From: DSVZ01 sp037439785
Lineage (GTDB): Bacteria > Verrucomicrobiota > Verrucomicrobiia > Limisphaerales > J093
NCBI GenBank assembly: GCA_037439785.1
Contig: JBBIVJ010000015.1
Coordinates: forward strand, 1-64,000
Reading direction: 5' to 3'
Length of the DNA: 64,000 nt
The notes under the pieces were generated by a model, which saw only the letters and a program-made list of their open reading frames with translations, did not search any database and was not told the origin of the DNA. This document shows, piece after piece, positions 37,951-46,929 of the stretch. The position numbers and the translations under genes are program-made. Each line of letters starts with the position of its first letter. Positions within the stretch are counted from its first letter, which is position 1.

Positions 37951-37973
37951 GATTTCGGACTTCGGACTTCGGG
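37951..37973. repeat. Short tandem TTCGGAC repeat
   Basis: GATTTCGGAC followed by TTCGGAC and TTCGGG in the convergent gap between the HlyD gene and the Gfo/Idh gene. A seven-base tandem unit of a low-complexity type; nothing else is recognised in this 235-bp gap. Confidence 0.5.
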
Positions 37974-38044
37974 TTTGCCCGCTCGGTCCCGGCGTGGCGG
38001 GCAGGCTATTCGCCCCGGCCATCCCGGTGAACGCGAGCCAGGGG

Positions 38045-39532
38045 TCACACCTTGTCGGGGACGACAAAGGGCTTGCGGTAGGCGCGGGTGAGCAGGTGGT
38101 TGGCGAGGCGGTGGTGGGTGAACCGCTCGGTCCTGGGGTCCATCAGGAGCACCGGCCCCAGGGTGGCGGGAGTAGCGTGCAGGTCCATCTCGTTGGCCAG
38201 GAGGTGTTCGTAGGCCCGCTCGCAGGCCTCGAGCGCGCCGGGCTCGGCGGCGATCTGGTCGCGGATGGCCTCGGGCGGCAACGGGCGGCCGAGCCGGTAG
38301 GAGATGTTGCCGGTGTGGCAGAGGGCGCTGGAGAGGTGGCCCTCGAGGATGTCCGCGTGCAGGTCGGCCACTTTGCGGCTGCGGACGGCCTTGATGAAGT
38401 TGCCGTGGTGGCTTTCGGAGCCGGACCACTTGCGGATTTCCTGGCCGTTCCAATCGTGGGCGGTGGCGCTGTGGTAATCGGGCACGGCCACGTAACCGCC
38501 TTCGCATTCGATGACAATGCCGATCTGGACGCCGCGGTAGCGGTCCATGTCCCTGGCCCCTTTGGCGGTGGGCAGGCCGCGCACCTCGAAGATCAGCGGC
38601 GCGCCGGGGTAGTCGTGGTAAATGACCAGGGTGTTGGGCGTGGTGCCGTCGTCCACGTAGCCGAGCCGGCCGCCCACGGCCAGCACGCGCGGGGAAAGCT
38701 CCATTACGCCCAGGAACCAGCGGGCCACGTCCATTTCGTGGATGCCCTGGTTGCCGAGGTCGCCGTTGCCGGTGGGCCAGACCCAGTGCCAGTCGTAGTG
38801 GAGGCGTTTGCGCAGCAGCGGGTCCTTGGGCGCGGGGCCACACCAGAGGTCGTAATCCACCTCGGGGGGGATGGGCTGGGGGCCCTCCACCTTGCCGATC
38901 GAGTCGCGGCGTTTGTAGCAGATGCCGCGGGCGACGCGGATTTTGCCCAGGTGGCCTTCGCGCACCCATTGGACGGCGGCGGCGATGCCCTGGCGGCTGG
39001 AGCGGCTCTGGGTGCCGGTCTGGACGATGCGGTTGTACTTGCGGGCGGCCTCGACCATTTTGCGGCCTTCCCAGACGTTGTGGGAACCGGGTTTTTCGAC
39101 GTACACGTCCTTGCCGACCTGGCAGGCCCAGATGGTGGCCAGGGCGTGCCAGTGGTTGGGCGTGGCGATCGAAAGGGCGTCCACCGCCGGGTCGTTGAGC
39201 AGCTCGCGCAGGTCGCGGTACCCCTTGACCGGCTGGCCGCGGTCGGCGAACTGCTTAACCCCGCGGGCGAGTACTTCGGCGTCCACATCGCAGAGCGCGA
39301 CGATGCGTACCTTTTCCCCGCGCTCGCGCAGGCGGGTGAGGCTGTTGATGTGGCTGCCGCCCTGGCCGCGGAAGCCGACCACGGCGCAGCCGATTTCGTC
39401 GTTGGGTCCCAGGGCGCGACCGCGGCGGCCGGCGGCGAAAAGGGAAGGCGCCGCGCCCAGTCCGGCGGCAGCCAGAGCGGTGGAGCGGAGGAAATCACGA
39501 CGGGTCAATGGAGCGGGATTCGGGTTTTGCAT
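38045..39532 (-). CDS. Tat-exported Gfo/Idh/MocA-family oxidoreductase
   Basis: 495 residues from ATG 39532. Tat signal LTRRDFLRSTALAAAGLGAAPSLFAAG. Rossmann motif IGCAVVGFRGQGGSHINSL; SIATPNHWHALATIWACQVGKDVYVEKPGSHNVWEG; later WVWPTGNGDLGNQGIHEMDVARWFLG, typical of the PVC exported subgroup. Likely acts on a sugar or inositol outside the cytoplasm, with a pre-bound cofactor. It lies 41 bp after the PmoA-like gene on the same strand. Confidence 0.88.
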   Translation of the reverse strand: MQNPNPAPLTRRDFLRSTALAAAGLGAAPSLFAAGRRGRALGPNDEIGCAVVGFRGQGGSHINSLTRLRERGEKVRIVALCDVDAEVLARGVKQFADRGQPVKGYRDLRELLNDPAVDALSIATPNHWHALATIWACQVGKDVYVEKPGSHNVWEGRKMVEAARKYNRIVQTGTQSRSSRQGIAAAVQWVREGHLGKIRVARGICYKRRDSIGKVEGPQPIPPEVDYDLWCGPAPKDPLLRKRLHYDWHWVWPTGNGDLGNQGIHEMDVARWFLGVMELSPRVLAVGGRLGYVDDGTTPNTLVIYHDYPGAPLIFEVRGLPTAKGARDMDRYRGVQIGIVIECEGGYVAVPDYHSATAHDWNGQEIRKWSGSESHHGNFIKAVRSRKVADLHADILEGHLSSALCHTGNISYRLGRPLPPEAIRDQIAAEPGALEACERAYEHLLANEMDLHATPATLGPVLLMDPRTERFTHHRLANHLLTRAYRKPFVVPDKV

Positions 39533-39573
39533 GCGGGATTGGATGGGCGGTGGTGAGGAACTACCACGGGCGG

Positions 39574-40560
39574 TCACGGTTTTTCCGCCTGGAAGGCCGC
39601 GTAGCGCTCGGCCACGCGGCCGGCGGCGGCGTCGCCGTGGTGGAACAGAAACCGGTAACGGAAGGTCAGGCCCTGGTGGGCGGGGATGGTCAGGTCGCCC
39701 GTGCCGGCGGGCTTGCGCTCAAAGTCGTGCACGCCGAACGGATTGGCGGCAAACAGGCCGTAGTCGCGCACATGCCACCAGGTGGGGTGGCGCGGGTTGG
39801 CGGGGTGATCGAAGATGGCCACGCCCATCACGCGGTTTTCGACCGGGCCGTGGTAGTCCACCCAGGCGGCGCGTTTGCCCCAGGTCTCGCCGTCGCGCAG
39901 GCCGGTGCTGGTGAGGATGTGGCCGGTGGGCTGGCCGGCGTGTTCCCTGTTGGGCTTGAGGCGCATCGTCTCGGCCAGGCGGAGGGCCATGGTGCCTTCC
40001 TTGGTGTCGCCGAGCTTGAGTTCGCCCTCGCTGGCCAGGAGGGTGGTTTCCCAGTCCAGCCAGCGGGCGTCGGGGTCGCCGCGGTGGAAGGTGATCTTGA
40101 ACTCGACCCGGCCCACGGTGCGGCCGTCCGGGGCGACCAGCCGGTTGCGCGTGTGCAACATGGCGCGGTCCGGGCCGGAGGCGCGCTCGAGAAATTCCTC
40201 GTGCACGGTGCGGCCGGCGCGGGCGCTTTCGGACCAGAAGTCCACGCCGTTGATGTCGCCGTGGGCCCACCAGAGCGAGCGGTGATGCGGGTGATCGCGC
40301 GCCTCGCCGGGGGCTTCTTTCATGGGCCAGTTCCGCGTCAACGGCACACCGCCGGGGCCGAGCACGGGGTACAGGAAGGGCCGCGAGACATTTTGGAAGT
40401 GGTATTCGGTGAAAAGCTGACCCTGGATTTCCACACGCACCCGGCCGCCCACCTCGCGCAAGGTCACGCCTTCCTCGGCCCCGTGCCCCAGACCGCAGAC
40501 CAGCCCGGCCAGCAGCACGCCACGCAGAAGCCGCGTCGGGGAGGAAGGAGAGTTGTGCAT
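39574..40560 (-). CDS. PmoA-like (DUF6807) secreted protein
   Basis: 328 residues with a signal peptide (RLLRGVLLAGLVCGLGHGAEE). The sequence shows the PmoA-like family features: FLYPVLGPGGVPLTRNWPM, DHPHHRSLWWAHGDINGVDFWSE, ILTSTGLRDGETWGKRAAWVDYHGP and FDHPANPRHPTWWHVRDYGLFAANPFG. Despite the name these are not methane monooxygenase subunits; they are found in sugar-degradation loci of PVC bacteria, function unproven. It has a clear promoter and precedes a Gfo/Idh gene. Confidence 0.85.
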   Translation of the reverse strand: MHNSPSSPTRLLRGVLLAGLVCGLGHGAEEGVTLREVGGRVRVEIQGQLFTEYHFQNVSRPFLYPVLGPGGVPLTRNWPMKEAPGEARDHPHHRSLWWAHGDINGVDFWSESARAGRTVHEEFLERASGPDRAMLHTRNRLVAPDGRTVGRVEFKITFHRGDPDARWLDWETTLLASEGELKLGDTKEGTMALRLAETMRLKPNREHAGQPTGHILTSTGLRDGETWGKRAAWVDYHGPVENRVMGVAIFDHPANPRHPTWWHVRDYGLFAANPFGVHDFERKPAGTGDLTIPAHQGLTFRYRFLFHHGDAAAGRVAERYAAFQAEKP

Positions 40561-40566
40561 GGCGTC

Positions 40567-40595
40567 AGCCTAAGAGCCCGCCCGCGCTGGTTCAA
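40567..40595 (-). promoter_or_regulatory. Promoter of the PmoA-like and Gfo/Idh pair
   Basis: Minus strand TTGAAC (40590-40595), 17 bases, TAGGCT (40567-40572). The ATG follows six bases after the -10, so the message is close to leaderless. Confidence 0.65.
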
Positions 40596-40651
40596 CCCCA
40601 ACGTGCACCCGGCACGGTTTACGCCCCGTTTCCGGGCAGGGGCTGCCGCGC

Positions 40652-41548
40652 TCAGGCCTTTACCTCCGCGGTCTGGTAGGCCAGCCAGAGGGCGCGGAAG
40701 TAGCGCATCACCCGCAACGGGTCGGTGCTTTCGGGGATTTCCGCCAGGCAGAAGCTGGCGTAGCCGATCTGGTTCAGGCGGGTCAGCAGCCGCCGCCAGG
40801 GGTAATCCTCGAGGTACAGGTCGCGCAGATGCACCTCGACGATCTTGTCGCGGACCAGGTCGAAGTTGGCGTCAAAGCCGTCCCCGGCCAGGTCGGTGGG
40901 GTTGGAGTTCCAGCAGACGCCCACGTTGGGGTGGTCGGCGACGTCCATGATGGTCTTGATGCGGGGCAGCAGGGCGGTGCCCGGGCCGTGGACCTCGAGG
41001 CGGATTTGCTGGCCGTAGCCTTCGCCAAACTCCCCCAGCTCCCGCAGCGCGCGGCCGATTTGTTCGAGGGTCTTCTCGACCGGCACCTCCCGCGGCAGGG
41101 CATTGGGCCGCACCTTCACCCCGCTGGCGCCGACGTCGTGGGCCAGGACGATGTAGGCCCTGGTCGCCTCGAGGTCGCGGCGCAGTTGGGCCGGGTCGGG
41201 GGTGTGGTAATCAAAGGCGCTGCCCAGGCCGAAGAGGGTGACCCGCGAGTCCGCGAAGCGCCGGCGCACCTCGGCCCGTTCGGCCGCGCTGAGGGTGACC
41301 TCGACGCCGTGCCGGTGGGTGGTGCGCAGCTCGACCCCCTCGAAGCCGGTGGCCTCGCAGTTCTTGATCAGCGTCGGCAGGTCCCAGTCCCGGGCCAGGT
41401 TGTAGGTGACCAACCCCAGGCGCATCCGCCCCGGCGGCCCGGACCGCGCCGGCGCCTCCCCGGCGGCGGCGAGGGCGCCCGGCCACGCACCGGCCAGCAG
41501 GGCGGTGGATTGGAGGAAACGGCGGCGACTGGTAGCGGGGGTGTGCAT
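40652..41548 (-). CDS. Tat-exported sugar phosphate isomerase/epimerase-like protein
   Basis: 298 residues. Tat signal TSRRRFLQSTALLAGAWPGALAAAG. The rest is an AP-endonuclease-2-type TIM barrel (xylose isomerase-like): RLGLVTYNLARDWDLPTLIKNCEATGFEGVELRT, IRLEVHGPG (metal-binding Glu/His), VGVCWNSNPTD and VEVHLRDLYLEDYPW. It likely isomerises or epimerises a sugar derivative outside the cytoplasm. It is in the same orientation as the PmoA-like and Gfo/Idh genes and probably belongs to the same pathway. A TTGTCT-N17-TTTGCT element lies just upstream. Confidence 0.83.
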   Translation of the reverse strand: MHTPATSRRRFLQSTALLAGAWPGALAAAGEAPARSGPPGRMRLGLVTYNLARDWDLPTLIKNCEATGFEGVELRTTHRHGVEVTLSAAERAEVRRRFADSRVTLFGLGSAFDYHTPDPAQLRRDLEATRAYIVLAHDVGASGVKVRPNALPREVPVEKTLEQIGRALRELGEFGEGYGQQIRLEVHGPGTALLPRIKTIMDVADHPNVGVCWNSNPTDLAGDGFDANFDLVRDKIVEVHLRDLYLEDYPWRRLLTRLNQIGYASFCLAEIPESTDPLRVMRYFRALWLAYQTAEVKA

Positions 41549-41668
41549 GGCAGGAGCAAAAAACGGCCCGCCCCAAAAGACAAGCGCGGGCGCGGCCCGG
41601 CGCTCCCCGCCCGGGCGTGGGGGAGCGATGCCCGGCGCAAATCCTCCAAAGAAAGGCGCAAGACCGCC

Positions 41669-41697
41669 TTGCCGGACGGACGGGCCGGACGTACTTA
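41669..41697 (+). promoter_or_regulatory. Promoter of the first pseudopilin gene
   Basis: TTGCCG (41669-41674), 17 bases, TACTTA (41692-41697). The predicted leader is under 20 nt. Confidence 0.6.
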
Positions 41698-41720
41698 GTC
41701 AGGCAGAACAGCCTGTTGCC

Positions 41721-42539
41721 ATGAAGACCGTGCACCCTTCCGAACGTGTCCGCGGCGCGTTCACCCTGATCGAATTGCTGGTGGTCATCGCCATCATTGC
41801 CATCCTGGCCGGCATGTTGCTGCCTGCCCTGGGCCGGGCCAAGGGCAAGGCCAAGCAGACGGCCTGCCTCAACAACATGCGGCAGTTGGGCATCGCCACC
41901 GTCATGTACGTCAACGAGTACGGCAAGTACCCCGGCTGCCTCTTTGCCCAGGGCGGCTTCCGCTACGTCTGGCCCCTGCGCCTGTTCACCCAGATGGGCA
42001 CCAACCGCGCCGTCTTCTGGTGCCCCGCCGCCCGCCGCGACAGCAGTTGGGACACCAACGTGAACCGGACCTTGGGCGCCCCCTACATGACCGGCCCCGG
42101 CCGCGACCCGTGGGGCGTGAGCGAGACCGCGCTCTTTTCCATCGGCTACAACGACTGGGGCGCCTTCCCCGCCTTTTCCGACAAGGGCCTGGGCGGCGAC
42201 GTGGACAACCCCCAGTACGAGGTCAAGGAATCCGCCGTCGTGGCCCCCAGCGACATGATCATGCTGGCCGACAGCAAGCCCGGCGACGGCAGCGCCGCCC
42301 GGCCCACCCGCGGCTGGTTCGACGCCAACGTTGATCCCACCACCCCCGCCGAGTGGCCCTCCAACCGCCACAGCCGCCGTACCGTGGTGATGTTCTGCGA
42401 CGGCCACGCCGAGGCCGCCCTCCGCAACGAGGTCATTGATCCCCGCAACGACAAGTGGCATCGCCGCTGGAACAACGACAACTCCCTGGCCGGTTCCTGG
42501 ACCGTCAACCCCACCGAGGCCAACAAGGCCGACCCCTGA
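41721..42539 (+). CDS. DUF1559-like type II secretion pseudopilin
   Basis: 272 residues. Prepilin cleavage site GAFTLIELLVVIAIIAILAGMLLPALGRAKGKAKQTACLNNMRQLG near the start (Phe +1, Glu +5). The C-terminal part holds the family block RRTVVMFCDGHAEAALRNEVIDPRNDKWHRRWNNDN. PVC genomes carry dozens of such genes, probably forming secretion pseudopili or surface pilus-like fibres. It converges on a XylR-like regulator gene. Confidence 0.88.
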   Translation: MKTVHPSERVRGAFTLIELLVVIAIIAILAGMLLPALGRAKGKAKQTACLNNMRQLGIATVMYVNEYGKYPGCLFAQGGFRYVWPLRLFTQMGTNRAVFWCPAARRDSSWDTNVNRTLGAPYMTGPGRDPWGVSETALFSIGYNDWGAFPAFSDKGLGGDVDNPQYEVKESAVVAPSDMIMLADSKPGDGSAARPTRGWFDANVDPTTPAEWPSNRHSRRTVVMFCDGHAEAALRNEVIDPRNDKWHRRWNNDNSLAGSWTVNPTEANKADP

Positions 42540-42572
42540 GCCCCGCCCCGCCGGAGCGGGGCCGTCTCCGCC

Positions 42573-43787
42573 TCAGCCCTCCGGTTCGCTCTCGAAACAG
42601 CGGAAACGCCGCCGGTACCGGGCCGGTGTCTGGCCGGTGCGCGCCTTGAACACAGCCCCCAGGTATTCCTGGTGCCGGAACCCGCACCGCTCGGCCACCT
42701 CGGCCAGCGTCAGGTCCGTCTCGGCCAGCAGCAGCCGGGCCCGCTTGACGCGGGTGGCGATGATCTCGTCCTGGATCGAGCGACCCAGCTCCCGGCGGAA
42801 ACGGCGTTGGAGCACACTGCGGGAAACCGGCACGGCCGCCACCACCTCCGCGGCGCCGATGCCCTGACAGGCGTGCTCGCGGATGAACCGCAGGGCCGCC
42901 GCCACCTGCCGGTCCGCCGTGGCCAGGACGTCGGTGGACTGCCGCGTCACCACCCCCGCCGGCGGCACCAGGCGCGGCCCGTCCGGCGGGGATTGGCCCT
43001 GCAACCACCGATGGAGCAGCGCCGCCGCTTCGTACCCCACCGCCGCGTGGCCGGCGTTGACCGAGGACAGGGGCGGGTGACAGACCTCGCACAGGGGCTC
43101 GTCATTGTCCACCCCCACCACCGCGGCATCCTCCGGCACCGCCACCCCCGCGCGCCGGCACGCCTCCAGGAGCCGTTGCCCCATCTGATCGCTGCAAACC
43201 ATGATGCCCACCGGCCGGGGCAGGTCCCGCACCCAGGCCGCCAGGGCCTCGGCCTGGGACTCCCAGCCCGTCCGGTCCATGCTGTGGCGGGGCAGTTCGA
43301 GCACCGCGACCGCTCCGCCACCGCCCGCCGCGGCGCAAAAGGCCTCGCGCCGGCGCTCGGACCAGTTCTCGCCCCGGATGCCGAAGAAGGCAAAGTGGTG
43401 AAAGCCCCGTTCCCGCAGGTGCTCGGCCGCCATCGCGGCCACCTGCCGATCATCCACGTGCACCAGCGGCAGGCCGGCATCCGTCACCACCCCCAGCACG
43501 TCCACCGCCGGCAGGCCGGTGGCACACACGCCCGCCGCGATGGCCCGCGATTGCACGCGCACGATGAGCCCGTCCCCCTCCCAGTCCGCCAGCCACCGCG
43601 GGAGGCCGGCCTCCAGGCTGCGCGGCTCGTGATACAGCGACCAGGGTCCGTGCTCGCGCACGTAGCGGGCGATGCCGCGGAGAATGTCGCGCCCCGACGC
43701 CAGGGAAGTTTCCACCAGCAGCGCCACGCGCGGCGGCTGGCGGGCCGCCCGCACCACCGGGCCGCGGGTTGGACGGGGACGGGGCAT
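42573..43787 (-). CDS. XylR-like AraC-family regulator
   Basis: 404 residues. Residues about 20-285 are a sugar-binding LacI/periplasmic-binding-type domain (VALLVETSLASGRDILRGIARYVREHGPWSLYHEPR; GIMVCSDQMGQRLLEACRRAGVAVPEDAAVVGVDNDEPLCEVCHPPLSSV). Residues about 295-400 are an AraC helix-turn-helix pair (VPVSRSVLQRRFRRELGRSIQDEI, LTLAEVAERCGFRHQEYLGAVFKARTGQTPARYR). This layout is that of xylose activator XylR. It probably senses a sugar and controls genes outside this block; no xyl genes are adjacent. Confidence 0.9.
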   Translation of the reverse strand: MPRPRPTRGPVVRAARQPPRVALLVETSLASGRDILRGIARYVREHGPWSLYHEPRSLEAGLPRWLADWEGDGLIVRVQSRAIAAGVCATGLPAVDVLGVVTDAGLPLVHVDDRQVAAMAAEHLRERGFHHFAFFGIRGENWSERRREAFCAAAGGGGAVAVLELPRHSMDRTGWESQAEALAAWVRDLPRPVGIMVCSDQMGQRLLEACRRAGVAVPEDAAVVGVDNDEPLCEVCHPPLSSVNAGHAAVGYEAAALLHRWLQGQSPPDGPRLVPPAGVVTRQSTDVLATADRQVAAALRFIREHACQGIGAAEVVAAVPVSRSVLQRRFRRELGRSIQDEIIATRVKRARLLLAETDLTLAEVAERCGFRHQEYLGAVFKARTGQTPARYRRRFRCFESEPEG

Positions 43788-43875
43788 GTCGAGCGGGGAG
43801 CGTGGGCAAAGGCAGGGGACCGGGCAAGCCGTCTCGGCGCGGCCGCGGGTCCGCTCGGGGGTAGGGCTTCCCCGT

Positions 43876-44649
43876 TCACCACATGCCGTAGGTGTCGTAC
43901 TTCTGCGAGGCGCGGTAGATTTTCATCTGGTGGATGTCCCGCCAGGTGACGCTGCCGTCCACGCGCGCCACGTTGCCGCCCCGGGCGCCAATTTCGACGC
44001 AGGTTTCGTCGGGCGCGCGGTCGTTGCTTTCGTAGTACGCCTCTTCCTTGACCACCGGCCCGGCCGCGGCGTGGGGGACGACCATGCGCAGGTAGGGGTG
44101 GCAAAACACATTCAGGTCCGCGGCCAGGACCAGGGTGGGGTCCTCGGCGGTGCGCTGAGGGGAGAGCCAGGGGGCGTTGGCCGGGGCGGTGACCTGCCAG
44201 GGGGTGTTCGAGTGGCCGCCCAGGTAATGGTAGCCGATGGCCAGGCCGAAGCCCTCGTGCACGCGCCAGTCGCGTTTGGTGCGGAAAAACGGCGCCAGGT
44301 TTGGGCAGTCCAGGACCTCCTGCCCGCCGCTGTACTGGAGGATCAACACGCGGCTGTTGGTGGAAAGGATGGGGGTGTGGGTGTCGTCCGGGTCCAGGGC
44401 ATCGGTGAGGCCGCTGGGGAGGCGGTCGCCGAAATCGCCCGCGTAGATGTGGGTGGCGAGCACGAACTGGCGCAGGTTGCTCTGGCAGGCGCTGCGGCGG
44501 GCGCGTTCCTTGGCCGAGGCCAGCGCCGGCAGCAGCAGGCCGGCCAGGATGGCAATGATGGCGATGACCACCAGCAGCTCAATCAGGGTGAAGGCGGCGC
44601 GCCCACGCCACCGCCGGACACGGTTTGCCTCCCCCCGCGGGGACTTCAT
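43876..44649 (-). CDS. DUF1559-like type II secretion pseudopilin
   Basis: 257 residues from ATG 44649 (an ATG at 44664 is five codons upstream). Prepilin motif RAAFTLIELLVVIAIIAILAGLLLPALASAKERARRSACQSNLRQFVLATHIY. The C-terminus has GGNVARVDGSVTWRDIHQMKIY, the usual DG-containing end block. A TTGCCC-N17-TTTTGT element lies upstream. Together with the gene at 41721 it brackets the XylR-like regulator. Confidence 0.87.
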   Translation of the reverse strand: MKSPRGEANRVRRWRGRAAFTLIELLVVIAIIAILAGLLLPALASAKERARRSACQSNLRQFVLATHIYAGDFGDRLPSGLTDALDPDDTHTPILSTNSRVLILQYSGGQEVLDCPNLAPFFRTKRDWRVHEGFGLAIGYHYLGGHSNTPWQVTAPANAPWLSPQRTAEDPTLVLAADLNVFCHPYLRMVVPHAAAGPVVKEEAYYESNDRAPDETCVEIGARGGNVARVDGSVTWRDIHQMKIYRASQKYDTYGMW

Positions 44650-44787
44650 GACAGTCGGCGCCATGCAGCAACAAAAGCACCCTTTCGCTGCCGGGGCAAC
44701 CACGCCCGGCGCTGGCCGGCGGCGCAAACGCCCTCGACGCCCACCGGGGGACCCGCGATAGTCCGGCCGCGCCGCACGCGCCCTGCC

Positions 44788-45855
44788 ATGAAGACCAAAG
44801 CCTACGCCGCCGCGGGGGTGGACATTGACCTGGGCAACCGGGTCAAGGCCACCCTGCCCGCCCTGCTGGCCGCCGCCCGCCGCCGGGAAGTGCTGGGGCA
44901 GGTGGGCGGCTTCGGGGGGCTCTTTGCCCTGGACACCCGCCGCTACCGCCGGCCGGTGCTGGTGAGCAGCGTGGACGGGGTGGGTACCAAGTTGAAGGTG
45001 GCCTTCGCGATGGACCGCCACGACACCATTGGCCAGGACCTGGTCAACCACTGCGTGAATGACATCGCGGTGCTGGGGGCCGAGCCGCTGTTCTTCCTGG
45101 ATTACCTGGGCACCGGTCGGCTGGAGCCGCGCATCTTCAACGCCCTGCTCCGCGGCCTGGCCCGCGCCTGCGCGGAGAACCGCTGCGCGCTCATCGGCGG
45201 GGAGACCGCGCAGATGCCCGGCTTCTACGCCCCCGGCGAGTACGACCTGTGCGGCGCCATCGTGGGGGTGGTCGAGCGCGACCGCCTCCTCAACGGCCCG
45301 CGCGCCGTCCGCCCCGGCGACGCCCTGGTGGGGCTGGCCTCCAGCGGCCTGCACACCAACGGCTATTCCCTGGCCCGCCGCATCCTGTTCGACCAACTCA
45401 AACTCAAACCCACCACCCGCGTGCCCGAGCTGGGCGCCCGCGTGGGGGAGGAACTGCTCAAGGTCCACCTCAGCTACGGGCCGTTGATCGGCCAACTGCT
45501 CCGGCACTTCCACCGCGACGGGGAACGCGGCGGGGCTGCGCGGCCCATTCACGCCCTGGCGCACATCACCGGCGGCGGTTTCGTGGACAACCTGCCCCGC
45601 GTGTTGCCCGCGCACTGTGATGCGGTCATCCGCAAGGGCACCTGGGAGGTGCTGCCCATCTTCCGGTACCTGGCCGAACGGGGCGGCGTGGCGGAGGCGG
45701 AGATGTACCAGGTGTTCAACATGGGGATCGGCCTGGTGGCCATCGTGGCCCCGGACCACGCCGAGGCCGTGCTGCGGTACGTGCGCCGGGCCGGGCACGC
45801 GGCGTGGATCATCGGCGAGGTCACCCGCGGCCGGGGCCGCGTGAAACTGGTCTGA
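44788..45855 (+). CDS. purM: Phosphoribosylformylglycinamidine cyclo-ligase
   Basis: 355 residues. AIR synthetase motifs: LVSSVDGVGTKLKVAFAMDRHDTIGQDLVNHCVNDIAVLGAEPLFFLDYL, CALIGGETAQMPGFYAPGEYDLCG, GLASSGLHTNGYSLAR, HITGGGFVDNLPRVLP and FNMGIGLV. It closes the imidazole ring in purine synthesis. A GATAGT -10-like box lies about 30 bases upstream. It stands alone. Confidence 0.97.
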   Translation: MKTKAYAAAGVDIDLGNRVKATLPALLAAARRREVLGQVGGFGGLFALDTRRYRRPVLVSSVDGVGTKLKVAFAMDRHDTIGQDLVNHCVNDIAVLGAEPLFFLDYLGTGRLEPRIFNALLRGLARACAENRCALIGGETAQMPGFYAPGEYDLCGAIVGVVERDRLLNGPRAVRPGDALVGLASSGLHTNGYSLARRILFDQLKLKPTTRVPELGARVGEELLKVHLSYGPLIGQLLRHFHRDGERGGAARPIHALAHITGGGFVDNLPRVLPAHCDAVIRKGTWEVLPIFRYLAERGGVAEAEMYQVFNMGIGLVAIVAPDHAEAVLRYVRRAGHAAWIIGEVTRGRGRVKLV

Positions 45856-45910
45856 GTCCGCCCGCGCCGGCGCGCGCCGGGGCCACCCGCCGGCGGGGGG
45901 CGGTCGTGGC

Positions 45911-46906
45911 TCAGGGTTTGAGCACGATCTTGCCCGCCAGGGCGCCGGATTTGCCGAGGGTGTTTTCCTCCTGGAGCCGGTGGGCGGTCGCGGCCTCGGC
46001 CAGGGGGAGGATGCGGTCAATGCGCGGCCGGAGTTTGCCCGTCGCCAGCCATTCGTTGATGTCCTCGGCCGCCTCGCGCTGTTCGTCCGGGTGGGCGGCG
46101 AACATGACAAAGCCGTGGATGCTGCCGCCCTTGACGTAGAAGGGGCCCACGGGGAAGGGCGGGCGGGCGTCGCGCCCGGCCATGAGGATCACCCGGCCGC
46201 GGGCGGCCAGGGCGGCGATGATGCGGTCGAAATCCGGCTCGCGGGTGGTTTCCCACCAGACATGGACGCCGCCGGGGGTGATCTTGCGCAGGGCCAGTTG
46301 GGGCTCGACGTCGCGGTACACAATGGCGTAGTCGGCGCCGAGCTTGAGGATGGCCTCGGCCTTTTGCGGGGAGCCGACGGTGGCGATGACGCGGGCGCCG
46401 GCCAGCCTGGCCATTTGGACGACGGTAGAGCCGACCCCGCCGCTGGCGCCGTTGACCAGGAGGGTTTCGCCCCGCTGCAATTGCGCGTGCCGGAACAGTC
46501 CCAGGTGGGCGGTGATGCCCACCAGCGCCACCGCCGCGGCGGCCTCGTCACTCACGTTGTCCGGGATGGGATAGGCCCAGCATTCATCCACGGTGATGAG
46601 TTCGGCAAAGGTGCCCTGGCGGCCCAGCAGGCCCTGATTGCTGCCCCAGACCCGCTGCCCCGGTTCGAACTGGGTGACCTCGGGGCCGACGGCCTCGACC
46701 ACGCCGGCGAAGTCGCACCCCGGAATGAACGGCCGGGGCAGGTCCATCTTGACCAGCCCGGCGCGGAGGTAGGTGTCAATGGGGTTGACCGAGACGGCCC
46801 GGACGCGGACCCGGAGGCGCGAACCGGTGGGGGGGGGCGGATCGGGCAGCTCGCCGTAAACCAGATTCTCGGGCGGGCCCGGTTCGTGGAGGAAGACCGC
46901 TTTCAT
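45911..46906 (-). CDS. Zinc-independent quinone oxidoreductase (MDR family)
   Basis: 331 residues from ATG 46906 (MKAVFLHEPGPPENL). GroES-like N-domain (VNPIDTYLRAGLVKMDLPRPFIPGCDFAGVVEAVG) and NADPH-binding motif VNGASGGVGSTVVQMARLAGARVIATVGS near residue 155. No catalytic zinc Cys cluster, as in zeta-crystallin-type reductases. It reduces quinones or other electrophiles with NADPH. It is 23 bp downstream of the PQQ-like gene on the same strand. Confidence 0.9.
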   Translation of the reverse strand: MKAVFLHEPGPPENLVYGELPDPPPPTGSRLRVRVRAVSVNPIDTYLRAGLVKMDLPRPFIPGCDFAGVVEAVGPEVTQFEPGQRVWGSNQGLLGRQGTFAELITVDECWAYPIPDNVSDEAAAAVALVGITAHLGLFRHAQLQRGETLLVNGASGGVGSTVVQMARLAGARVIATVGSPQKAEAILKLGADYAIVYRDVEPQLALRKITPGGVHVWWETTREPDFDRIIAALAARGRVILMAGRDARPPFPVGPFYVKGGSIHGFVMFAAHPDEQREAAEDINEWLATGKLRPRIDRILPLAEAATAHRLQEENTLGKSGALAGKIVLKP

Positions 46907-46929
46907 GCGAGGGCGCGCCAGCTTGCGGC

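Noticed and set aside
42540..42562. GCCCCG/CGGGGC hairpin between the pseudopilin and XylR-like genes
   Set aside because: Only six pairs in very GC-rich sequence and no T run; too weak to call a terminator.
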